Below are positions 38,901-50,900 of a DNA stretch of 64,000 bases, one piece after another. The notes under the pieces were generated by a model. It searched no databases. It was not told where the DNA came from and was given only the letters and a program-made list of their open reading frames with translations. This stretch comes from Trissonchulus latispiculum (taxonomy: Eukaryota; Nematoda; Enoplea; Enoplida; Ironidae). The stretch spans positions 16,719 through 80,718 of the forward strand of contig JASAND010021213.1 of assembly GCA_030248195.1 (NCBI GenBank), in the 5' to 3' direction. A program made the translations under genes and the position numbers. The first letter of the stretch is position 1; every line of letters begins with the position of its first letter.

Positions 38901-41900
38901 AACACCAGTCCACCGAAGGGGCATATTTTTTCAAAAAACCTCCTGCAGCACAAAACTTTAGAAAGTAACAATTAAATTTTGCTTCATAAAGTGAAAACTT
39001 TTGTTGCGTATCCGGTTTAAGAAAGGTCATATATAGCAAATATAATATGCATATTACATTTATCTAACAAAGAATATAAAATGCAAACCATGGTGCAAAA
39101 TAAACGAAGTTGTAGGGGATGGGCCCTGGCAGAAAGCGTAATATACGTGAAAAGAAATGAATGAGCATTTGGAAAATGTCAGACCATTTGTAAATTTTTT
39201 AGTCCAAAACTTTGGTGTAACGTTACACAGTCCCCAAAAATTTTCTTTGCTATTTTCCACAAAAAAATTGACTAAATACACGCCCTTTTGAGGTAAACAA
39301 AACACTGCTTCTTTGTAATTAAAACGCTAAGTATTCTTAGGTACAGAATTGTAAACAAAACCCAGAAAATATGATTATTTATGCTTGGTGAAAGCAGTTG
39401 TACATAAATTCGTACCAACAAACAACCAAAATGATATCCATCACAACAAAATAAATTTGTGTAATTTGCATTTTTACTACATGTGTAGAATTATCAGTGT
39501 AACAAAAACACTGATAAACAAGTCTTTAAAGTTAAACAGAAAATGTAAATAACGGCAGAAAAATACCCAAAGGAAAAAATCTAATTACAGCCTGGTTTTC
39601 ATAAAAACGGACAAAATAAACAAAAACAATTGACTGTAGGGGCCGAAGCCTGCTATTTCAAATAAAACAAGCGATAAAGAAACTAACCCAGTAAGAAACA
39701 AACGAAATCAAGAGCACATATTTGTTCTTACATCAAATAAAAATATGACAATAACAGGAAACATAACAAGATAAACAGAATACTGTACAATATGTGAAAC
39801 GTCAAAAACAATTATCCCATATGTGGTTGCTGCAAAATAATGATTGTCTGCTTATTCATCTCCAGAGGACAGTCTAAAAAATACAAATAACCATATGCAT
39901 AACTCAGAAATAAAAGAAAACAAATAACAGTACATTTTTTACGAGCGAACGTTGCTCTCTACAACACAGCACTTATTGTTAGTTCCACGAAATAAAAGCG
40001 TTCTCTAGGGATACAGTGGTGTAGTAGTGTAAAATGAATTAAATCGTAGTGCGTATTAGCAACAAAAAGCTCAATTTCGAAACAGCGACACCAATAACAC
40101 CAAGCCAATATTATTACGTATATACGTTAAAGTCCAAAAGGTTAAAACTACATTTATTTTCTTATCCATTTCAATAAAGAAAAACACTAATATTTGTGTG
40201 TACTGCAAACTATGGCAAATTGCGTTTAAAACAAAAATTTTTTAAAAATTTTCAAACAATATAGAGAAAACTATATATCAACATTTCTCTCCCCTGGCCC
40301 CATACTGGCGTCTCGCTGTAAGAATGAAAAATATACACAAAATACTAAACGAGACTCTCCTCCTGAAAGAAAATTGTACGTGTTCTTTAACTCTTGGCAA
40401 TCTACTATTTATGCGAATTGTCATACTTAACGTAAGGCGGAGTCTTCGTCGGCTTGCATTTCTTGCGATCCTCTGCACTCTCTTGAGACTCGTTCAATGA
40501 TTCGATAGATGGAATTCTGATATGTCCAACAGGCGCTGGTTCCGTAGTATTGGCCTGCAAATCCAATGTGGTTTCGTCCACGCAACTGTTCTCATGAGAT
40601 CCAGACCTGTCAATATTTGATTCAGCATCGTCGCTGGATTTAAGTTCCTTGAACCAATCTCTAAAAGATGCAGTTAATTAAATATGCAAAACCCAAAAAC
40701 AAAACTATATATACTTCTGCTGATTAAGTCCTCAACAGAAACAAATTCAGCCTTTGCTACAAAAAAAATTCGAATGAATATTGAATTTTCTATACAAAAA
40801 AGAAGCCCCTTTTTTATAGCGAGACGGCCTATTTTGAACAAAATCTTTTTTTCCATTTCAATCAAATTTTAGCGCAATCAAAACGATCCCGCAAGAAATC
40901 AAAATACTATTATGACAGGAAACAACCATAAATCACAAACAAAATAAAACTTAAAAAGATTAAAAACGAGATATACAACTTTTTTTCGGAATTCGAAAGT
41001 TACCATATACTTTTACTAATCTAAAAATTGTTCCATTCTAAAAACAAACATTCATGAATCATGGCCGACATTTTTGATGCTAAATTATATATTATATACT
41101 TTACAGCAAAATCGCTAAATTTTTGCTCACACAAACCTGCGCCATCCATACCAGTTTTTTTAAATAGTAAACCAAGAGAACAAAAAACACGAAATCTGAA
41201 CAAAAAAAGCTTTGAAATCTCATCTTTCCACACAAATATCACACACAGTTCACCAGTCATCGCATGACGAATTGGGAACTCAACCCCCCCCCCCCTTAAA
41301 AGGGAAAAATCCCATGGACCTTTTGGTTTCCATAGGGTCGCTTTTTTTTGCCAAAAATGCAGTATATACCAGTGCACTGGAATCTTTCCTTGGCTCACCC
41401 ACCTACCGCCTGTCATGGGGCCAACGTACTCAGCGGGGGTCCAAAAATTTAAACACTTTTGTTTTTTTCACAATTGTTTGTGAAAATTTCCAAAGTCAAA
41501 AACAGATCTAACTGTTACAATTTCCCTGTTGTCTCAGCGATGAGGGGCGTAAGCAGGGGGGGGCAGGGCGGAAATTGTCCCCCGAAACTCATTTGCTCGC
41601 TAGGAAATTTTGCATATCGGCTAAATTTTTAAAACTTTTCACGCCGTAGGCACGACTTTTATTAATCGAGTCTTAAAAATTTAATTAGCGCATCAAATTA
41701 CGCGGTTAAATTTCCTAAAATTTTAGCAGAATGCTCTGTAAAAAAATATGTTTCAAGTGTGCCATATTCTAAAAAAGGTTTGGGTTTATAACTGGAGGTA
41801 CCGCCCCCACACCCCCGCCTATTTTATCTAAGCATCGAACCTTTTGCACTTTGCACATCTAACAAGTTTGTATAAATTGTTGTCTAAAAATGAAAAAACA

Positions 41901-44900
41901 AAAAGAAGTCGTTTCAGTAAGCCTATTTTTACAAGAATTTGCAATAGCACTATCCTTATTTATGGGATTTGAATGATAATATATATATATATATATAATC
42001 TCTTTAAATGTTTTCATGAGTTTTATTACAGTTCACAAAAAATCCCCAGCTTCTGGGAAGACTCTGCCTCCCCCAGACACCCCGCGTAGCTGCTATGCAT
42101 ATTTACATATATACACGAATGCATTGTACCTCCGTTTTATAAAACTTCTCTTGCCATAACCTTAGGTTATGTTACCTGAAAAATTGCGTGAAACCAGCGA
42201 ATAACGACTTTGAAAAACCTGGCTAAATGTTAAAAATTTTTTGGTTATACCCCCCACATTTTTCTCTGGCTACGCCGCTGTCAACGATTACAATAAAAAC
42301 ACTAATAGTAACGCTTGAATTAGAGAAATTATAGCAAAATTTCGTTTTTTATTATCTTTGGAAACTTTTCACACTGAGACACACCAAGCTACCCTCTCAA
42401 AAAAATAAACCAAAACAACCTAAAAACTAGAAAACAATAAAAATTCCTTATTATATAGTACAACACATTTTAACACAACGGACTCTCAATTAAAACCATA
42501 CAAAGAAACCTAAAGATACCTTATATCCGACGGCATTATCAAACCAAAATCCTCCACGCCACGAAATAAGTAGAATATAATACGGTTAAACAATATAAGT
42601 ATAATAATAGCAGCAACGTAACGAAGGAAAATATATATACAGATGATAGTAGCCTGAAGTAAACAATCAATATTTAAACAACTTGTAAAGAATGTTCCGT
42701 TCCCAAATACGCAGCCATACGAAAGAACAGCATCATTTTGTCTTGACTCTACGAAACTAATTTTTGGTAAACAAAATATAAACAACTTCTGACAAACATT
42801 TAGAGATCGGCCGAGAGCCTGCACCGCCCGTGCGTCTGATCCGGACAGTCAACCTCCGACGCGTCGCCGCTGGTAACACTGCTCAACGGCCCTACTCTAA
42901 CCTGAGGAAAAATTTAAAGAAGTTTTTAAAATTTTCGTTGTCTTTTACAAAAATAACGAAACTCAACAATACATCAATGTGTCACAAATCGTCAGTTTTC
43001 GTAATGATTAGAATAAACACAACAATAGTAATATTTGTAGACTAAGACTTCTTGTAAATTGACAATTATTATGCAAATGTTTGAAACTCTTGAATTTGTA
43101 TCTCCAATTAGGAGATCCCGCTCGGCGGCCCCTATATTGCGTGCCCCGCTCCTTCGGAGGTTCCTATTTTTTTCTTCCACATTCTAGAGCTCATGAAAGT
43201 TTACTAGAATTTACCACTATAATATAAAATCGAAACAAGTAAAATAAGATGGTAATGTGCTTTTCTTGGATTCGATCACTTTGTCTCTAATTTAATGGCA
43301 CTAAACTTTTTGGACAGTTATTGCCTATAATTCAAAGAATACTTTATAAAAATGATTTACACATAAAAAATTGTAATTATTTCAAATTATCGTTGCTTCA
43401 AACTCGAAAATTTGGCGGAAACTTTTTGCATTCAGTATCGCCAACAAAATTTTATACGCTACCGTAATAAGGCAAAGATGAAAGGAATGTAATAGCTGAC
43501 AACACGATCTAAAAAACACACAATACTGTTTAGAAATATACTAAGATATCAGAAAAGAGATCATGTAACCTAACCAGTTATAATCCTATATAGTGGAAGT
43601 TTGCTAATTACCCGAAGAAAATGAAAAGAAACTAAATTATAAACAATGCAGACATCTCGTCGCACTCCTTTGACGGTAAACTTAAAAGGAAACGAAAGCG
43701 TAATGGTAGAACAGAAAGGCATACGGTAGATGTATATGCGGCACCCTTTCATTTCTACCGCTAATTGAACGTTGCTGTTAGCGCTTAGCCTGGTTGTACA
43801 TATGCATAAAAACTATTATATACGTTACGTACGTATATGTGTAACAAGCTTTCATTTCTACCGCTAATTGAACGTTGCTGTTAGCGTTTAGCCTGGTTGT
43901 ACATATGCATAAAAACTATTCTATACGTTACGTACGTATATGTGTAACAAGCTCTTAAATGGCGTCTAGATATACAATATAAAAATCCCTATGTATCAAA
44001 TTTGTGTATAATTTGGGGGGGGGCACATCACAAGAGGAAACTGTAAAAAACTGTTAGAACACCTATGTAATAACAGTCTTTCTTAAAAACAAACAAAAGA
44101 TAAACGTAAAAAGGTATACAAAAAGACATGCAAGTAGCGGAAATAAAACATTGTAAATACTTTTTTCAGAAAATAATCTTGACTTGTTTACTGTTTGTCA
44201 TGTTCTCCTATGAAAATAATTTCCTGTTGCTGAAATCATAATGTGAAGTTTGACTATACTAATCTTAATAAAATGCTGTTGCCTGACATTTATTCTCTAG
44301 ACTAGAACTCGATTACAGGTGAACAAACGTGGTGTGTGACGCTGGAGCAATGTTCGGCCTGACCAACTAGAAATCGATAAAAAAGATTACAACGGTTTAT
44401 TGTACTTTAAAACAAGAACTTGACGACAAAATTGTTATCAAAACATTAATTTTAAACACGAGTATGAACCTTCTCAAGAACACAAAAATACTAACAAAAC
44501 GCCCGGCCGAAGCCGACTATGCGACAGAAGTAACCTAAACCAAAACTCACACCGATCTCCCCGATTCGAACCCAACCGCTTGCTATCAATCTTACACCCA
44601 CACTGACTTTCAACCCAACCCAATATGGAGGAATACAACTATTAGCTATCCGAACCTACGAATTTAGACAAGAGTGATGCGAAATGATTGAACGTTTGTC
44701 AAATGAAATGTCATCTTCACTTAGGCTTAGCAGCTCATGAATAATTTATATCTTTCCTGCCGGTGCTAACTTCACAATAACATCCGATTACTGCAAAGAG
44801 CAGTTGAATGATATATACGTAAAATGACCATGTGCACATTTTTTCCGGGGGACTCTAACTATTTCCCCGTCACCAATGTTTCTGAATTTCTGGGGGGCAA

Positions 44901-47900
44901 CACCATTTCGGGGGGGAATTCCCCCCATTCCCCCCCCCCCTGGCTACGCGCCTGATTTTGACCCCCCCCCCCCCAGAATTAATCTAAAAATAGCGAAAAC
45001 TCCCCCAATTTTCGGGCAGATCGGCCCAACCTCTCCCAGTCGACTCAGTCTTTGACGCCCGTTCTTTTGATGTGCCACATTACCCGAGGGACCCCCCACA
45101 GCTATCAGGTCAGGGGGGTACCCCCTCCACCCCCCCCAAATTGAAAAAATTCAGAGGTCAAATTCTTATTTTGACCTCCAGGACCCGGAATTTTGCGATT
45201 CCCCAGCCGAGACCAATGCCCCCAACGAGTTAAAAGCGCTTTTAGCCCATCCTGGGGCTCACAGGACCCACCCGGGGACAAAAAGGGTCAATTTTGGCAC
45301 CCCACCTAGAATTAATATAAAATGGCGAAAACTCCCCCAATTTTCGGGCAAATCGGCCCAACCTCTCCCAGTCGACTCAGTCTTTGACGCCCGTTCTTTT
45401 GATGTGCCACATTACCCGAGGGACCCACCACAGCTGTCAGGCTAGGGGGGTACCGCCTCCACCCCCCCCCAAATTGAAAAAATTCAGAGGTCAAATTCTT
45501 ATTTTGTCCTCCAGGACCCGGAATTTTGCGATTCCCCAGCCGAGACCAATGCCCCCAACGAGCTAAAAGCGCTTTTAGCCCATCCTGGGGCTCATGATAG
45601 GACCCACCCGGGGCCAAAAAGGGTCAATTTTGACCCCCCCCCACCCCCTGGAATTAATCTAAAAATGGCGAAAACTCCCCCAATTTTCAGGCAAATCAGC
45701 CCAAACGCTAACAGATGACCCAGTTTTTGACGGCCCTTTTTTATGTGCCACATGCACCGGGACCCCCCACAGTTGACAGGCCAGGGGGGTGCCCCGTCCA
45801 CCCCCCCAAATTGAAAAAAATTCAGAGGTCAAATTTTTATTTTGACCTCCTGGACCCGGAATTTTGCGATTCCCCAGCCGGGACGGGTGCCCCCAACGAG
45901 CTGAAAGCGCTTTTAGCCCATCCTGGGGCTCACAGGACCCAACCGGGACCAAAAAGGGTCAATTGTTGACCCCCCTGGAATTAATCTAAAAATGGCGAAA
46001 ACTCCCCCAATTTTCAGGCAAATCGGCCCAAACTCTCCCGGTCGACTCAGTTTTTGACGGCCGTTCTTTTGATGCGCCACATGCCCCGGCGAACCTCCCT
46101 CAGCTGTCAGCCCAGGGGGGTGCCCCCTCCACCCCTCCCCAAAATGAAAAAAATTCAGAGGTCAAATTTTTATTTTGACCTCCTGCACCCGGAATTTTGC
46201 AATTCCCCAGCCGGGACGGGTGCCCCCAACGTGTTAAAAGCGCTATTAGCCCATCCTGCGGCTCACAGGATCCACGCGGGGCTAAAAAGGGTCAATTTTG
46301 ACCCCCCCTGGAATTAAACTAAAAATAGCGAAAACTCCCACAATTTTCAGGCAAATCAGCCCAAACGCTGACAGATCACTCAGTTTTTGACGGCCGTTCT
46401 TTTGATGTGCCACGTGCCCCGGGGGACCTCCCACAGCTGTCAGGCCAGGGGGGTGCCCCGTCCACCCCCCCAAATTGAAAAAAATTCAGAGGTAAAATTT
46501 TTATTTTGACCTCCTGGGCCCGGAATTTTGCGATTTCCCAGCCGGGAAGGATGCCTCCAACGAGTTAAAAGCGCTTTTAGCGCATCCTGGGGCTCACAGG
46601 ACCCACCCGGGGCCAAAAAGGGTCAATTTTGACCCCCCTGGAATTAATCTAAAATAGCGAAAACTCCCCCAATTTTCGGGCAAATCGGCCCAACCTCTCC
46701 CAGGCGACTCAGTCTTTGACGCCCGTTCTTTTGATGAGCCACATTACCCGAGGGACCCCCCACAGCTGTCAGGCTAGGGGAGTACCGCCTCCACCCCCCC
46801 CCAAATTGAAAAAATTCAGAGGTCAAATTCTTATTTTGACCTCCAGGACCCGGAATTTTGCGATTCCCCAGCCGAGACCAATGCCCCCAACGAGCTAAAA
46901 GCGCTTTTAGCCCATCCTGGGGCTCATGATAGGACCCACCAGGGGCCAAAAAGGGTCAATTTTGACCCCCCCCCCCTGGAATTAATCTAAAAATGGCGAA
47001 AACTCCCCCAATTTTCAGGCAAATCAGCCCAAACGCTAACAGATGACCCAGTTTTTGACGGCCCTTTTTTATGTGCCACATGCACCGGGACCCCCCACAG
47101 TTGTCAGGTCAGGGGGGTGCCCCGTCCACCCCCCCAAATTGAAAAAAATTCAGAGGTCAAATTTTTATTTTGACCTCCTGGACCCGGAATTTTGCGATTC
47201 CCCAGCCGGGACGGGTGCCCCCAACGAGCTGAAAGCGCTTTTAGCCCATCCTGGGGTTCACAGGACCCAACCGGGGCCAAAAAGGGTCAATTGTTGACCC
47301 CCCTGGAATTAATCTAAAAATGGCGAAAACTCCCCCAATTTTCAGGCAAATCGGCCCAAACTCTCCCGGTCGACTCAGTTTTTGACGGTCGTTCTTTTGA
47401 TGCGCCACATGCCCCGGCGAACCTCCCTCAGCTGTCAGCCCAGGGGGGTGCCCCCTCCACCCCTCCCCAAAATGAAAAAAATTCAGAGGTCAAATTTTTA
47501 TTTTGACCTCCTGCACCCGGAATTTTGCGATTCCCCAGCCGGGAGGGGTCACCCCAACGAGTTAAAAGATTTTTTTAGCCTATCCTGGGGCTCACAGGAC
47601 CCACCCAGGGCCAAAAAGGGTCAATTTTGACCCCCCCCTGGAATTAATCTAAAAATGGCGAAAACTCCCCCAATTTTTAGGCAAATCAGCCCAAACGGTG
47701 ACAGATGACCCAGTTTTTGACGGCCGTTCTTTTGATGTGCCACATGCCCCGGGGAACCCCCCACAGTTGTCAGGCCAGGGGGGTGCCCCGTCCACCCCCC
47801 AAATTGAAAAAAAATTCAGAGGTAAAATTTTTATTTTGACCTCCTGGGCCCGGAATTTTGCGATTTCCCAGCCGTGAAGGATGCCTCCAACGAGTTAAAA

Positions 47901-50900
47901 GCGCTTTTAGCGCATCCTGGGGCTCACAGTACCCACCCGGGGCCAAAAAGGGTCAATTTTTTGACCCCCCCCCCTGGAATTAATCTAAAAATAGCGAAAA
48001 CTCCCCCAATTTTCGGGCAAATCGACCCAAACTCTCCCAGTCGACTCAGTTTTTGACGGCCGTTATTTTGATGCGCCACATGCCCAGGGGACCCCCCACA
48101 GCTGTCAGGCTAGGGGGGTAAACGGCGGACGATGGGTTTAAATTTTGCCGAAAATTAAATTATCGATTTTATGCCATTTTTGAGCCCTTTTGGGTCAAAA
48201 ATATGGGGGGGGGAAGGGGGAGGTACCCAAAAATCTGAAAATCTCGGAGAGGGACCGCGAAAATTTGTCATTTGGGGGGCCTCACCCCCCTCCAACACAC
48301 CTATGCCCCCCCAGGAAACTATGGTGGATCCCCCCCCCAATTAATAAATGCAATTCAGCCCTTTTCTCATCAAAATAAGTCTTGTTCTGCGGACGAGGAG
48401 CTTAAATTGCGTCAAAAATTTAATTTTCGATTTTATGCCATTTTTGACCCCTTTTGGGCCAAAAATCTCGGGGGGCCTTTTTCCACCATTTTAAAAGCAA
48501 AATTTGGCCAAATTTTTAGAAAAATTTTTCAAACTTCAGACCAATTTAAGCTAACTTTTTGGAAACAAAAATCATTGGGGTGGGTAGGCAATAATTGTAG
48601 GAGGATTAATCAAAACATCTCGGGGAGGGGCTTAAATTTGGTCCAAAAATTTTGGGGGAAGGGGAAATTTAGCCCCCCCCCATAGGTGTGGCTGGGCAAA
48701 AAATCTTGGGGGGGGACTTCCGACGGAGGCTGCAGGGACCCCCCGCAAAATTTCAATTTTATGCCATTTTTTGACCCCTTTTGGGCCAAAAATATGGGGA
48801 GGTACTCAAAATCTGAAAATCTTGGAGGGGGGGCAGGAAAATTTGTCATTTGGGCCCCCCCTAATACACCAAGCCCCCCCCCCAGGAAACAATGGTGGAT
48901 CCCCCCTCCCCGAATTAATAAATACAATTCAGCTTCATTCAGCCCTTTTCTCATCGAAATAAGTCTTGTTCTCAACGTTTTAGACATAGGTGTACCAGGC
49001 TACAGTTTGCCCCCTGTGAGACCCCCCCACGGAGAGGCCAGACCCCCCTCCCCCCCCTACCCGACCTCAACTACTCCCCCCCCAAGCCGAGCCGAACCCC
49101 CCCCTCCCCCCCCCTAAAATTTGGTCCAAACCAGGTAAAAAATGCAAAATTTTTGAAGAATTTTTTGCAATTTCTGAAAATGTTTGAAAACAACTTCGAA
49201 AAAATGGCTATAAATCACATATAAAGAGCTAAAGATGGTTATTTATAGCAATTAAAAGGTAATATACGCAATTATAAACCACAATCTGGGCTAATTTAGG
49301 CATATTTTAGCACAAATTTGTCAATTTTCAAGCCCTATTTTCGCATACGAAAACTATTGACAGAAGCTTTTGAGTATGTTTAATGTACTGCACATCGAAA
49401 AAGGAGCATTTTTAGCTAAAAAATCTTGGGTACAGTTTAGGGGGGTCCCCCTCCCCCAAATTTCGGATTTTGGTGGGGTCCCCCGAGCCAAATTTGGACC
49501 TTCTACTCCCCCCCAACCCAAACAGGTGGTACACCTATGGTTTTAGATCTTTAGAAAATTTTTTCAAAAAATTTTTTCAGCCCTTTTCTCATCAAAATAA
49601 GTCTTGTCTCAACGTTTTAGATCTTTAGAAAATTTTTTCAAAAAAGTTTTTCAAATTTTAAACCAAATTTTGCAAACCTTTTTGGATAAAAAAATTGCTG
49701 GAGGGGGGGCCGCGGGTATAGCCAAAAGCTGCGGGGAAAAAAGGAAGCAGCAACTAAGTTGCCAACCAAATAACGTAAACAACATAATCCATCCACCGTT
49801 GTTTTTACAAATTCAAGTCTTCTCTCAGGAATACCTTACAATACTTTACATTAACAACAGTAAAACAAAGACAACCAACATCAAATTTTATAACAAGCCA
49901 ATACAAATTCATCCTACACTCTACGCAAACAATTTAAACGATTTGTTTCTATACCGCCACGGCAACTGTTTGCACGCCATGTCACCTTTGACAAATGACA
50001 ACATCCGCATTTTCCTCTGCTACGCTAATGTTTCTCTTTTCATTTCATTCTTACATTATCTCCGTGAGCACTTCCCTTCAATATTTCGGTGGTTCCTATG
50101 CTGTACCATGTATGTTTTTTTAAGCTTTTTTTTGGGCGAATGAATAGTTGCCACTGTTGTAACCAGGGCAAGTGATAGACTGCTATGTTAGCTAATCTGG
50201 GCGAATGAAATTGTGCTCTGTTGGAGTTGTGGGGCGAATGAATATCTTGCCAGAAAGTTGCACACCACCACAAGTTTTGTTTAAGCCTAAGCGTAACCGA
50301 AAGCCAGAGATTAAGCCTAAGCTTAAGAATAAGCCTTGCCATTAACTTAGGCTTAGATACGCCCAGTGCAGTCAAGATAAGATTTTTCTTCGTCTAATAA
50401 TTGTAGTATAATTATCAATGGAACAAACAATTCTAGTAATCCATAACTACAAGACTAAGGACAGTAGTTATTAATAAGGATTGATAACTACTAATACAAT
50501 ATACTACTACTAATAGGTACAGTAATCCATTACTCTGAAAGCCAAAATTTCGATAATCCAGGAAGCTGATACCGAAAAGAGTAACTATGCTTACAGATTG
50601 AATCAAACTATCTGCTTCCAAGCCTTCTTCAAAAATGTGGCTATATATTATATTATTTCCTCGAGGTACTATTATGACCTTTAACGTTTTCGCCCGTTTT
50701 TGGCATTTTAGCTTTCTGTTGTTGCTATTTTCGTTTTTTTACATTAATTGTTCTGTTTCAGGACGATATTAACCAGAATATAGTACTGATGGTCCAAGTT
50801 ACCCAGGTACAGAGTGCTAAGTAAAGTTACTAAGGCTGGGTTAGGTGGAGAAGTGAAGATTTGGTAACCATTTGGTGCGTATCGCGCTAGTCTGTCATCT

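Larger units (their letters stand above)
36482..50251. mobile_element. 13.8-kb insertion with inverted termini and 8-bp flanking repeats
   Basis: Gene B is uninterrupted here (about 20990-21000). The insertion starts GGCTGTCAATTCATTCGCCC and ends, in inverse complement, GGCAAGATATTCATTCGCCC (15 of 20 match). AGAAAGTT flanks both ends (36474-36481 and 50252-50259). GGGCGAATGAA occurs three times at the right end (about 50134, 50199, 50232). The interior holds a 182-bp tandem array, an A-rich core, a candidate minus-strand exon, a 103-bp duplication and a 333-bp-monomer array. No transposase is recognised. An 8-bp duplication with subterminal repeats is hAT- or Merlin-like, but the size is unusual. 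Several successive insertions could also give this picture. Confidence 0.6.

Noticed and set aside
41021..41416. 131-codon minus-strand frame
   Set aside because: It crosses C-run repeat sequence, has no recognisable motif, and sits in the repeat-rich part of the insertion.
43570..43755. Short + frame with a KRKRKR run as a possible nuclear protein exon
   Set aside because: Too short, no splice context, and its end overlaps the 103-bp duplication.
44563..44573. B-box-like GGTTCGAATCG on the minus strand, possible tRNA gene or SINE
   Set aside because: No cloverleaf and no good A box at the right distance.
44976..49117. Several frames of 60-143 codons with proline-rich ends
   Set aside because: They lie in the C-rich tandem array and G/C-run repeats; the same frames recur with the monomers and differ by indels.
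49604..50143. 179-codon + strand frame at the right end of the insertion
   Set aside because: The first half is A/T-run repeat sequence and no motif is visible in the second; kept only as insertion sequence.
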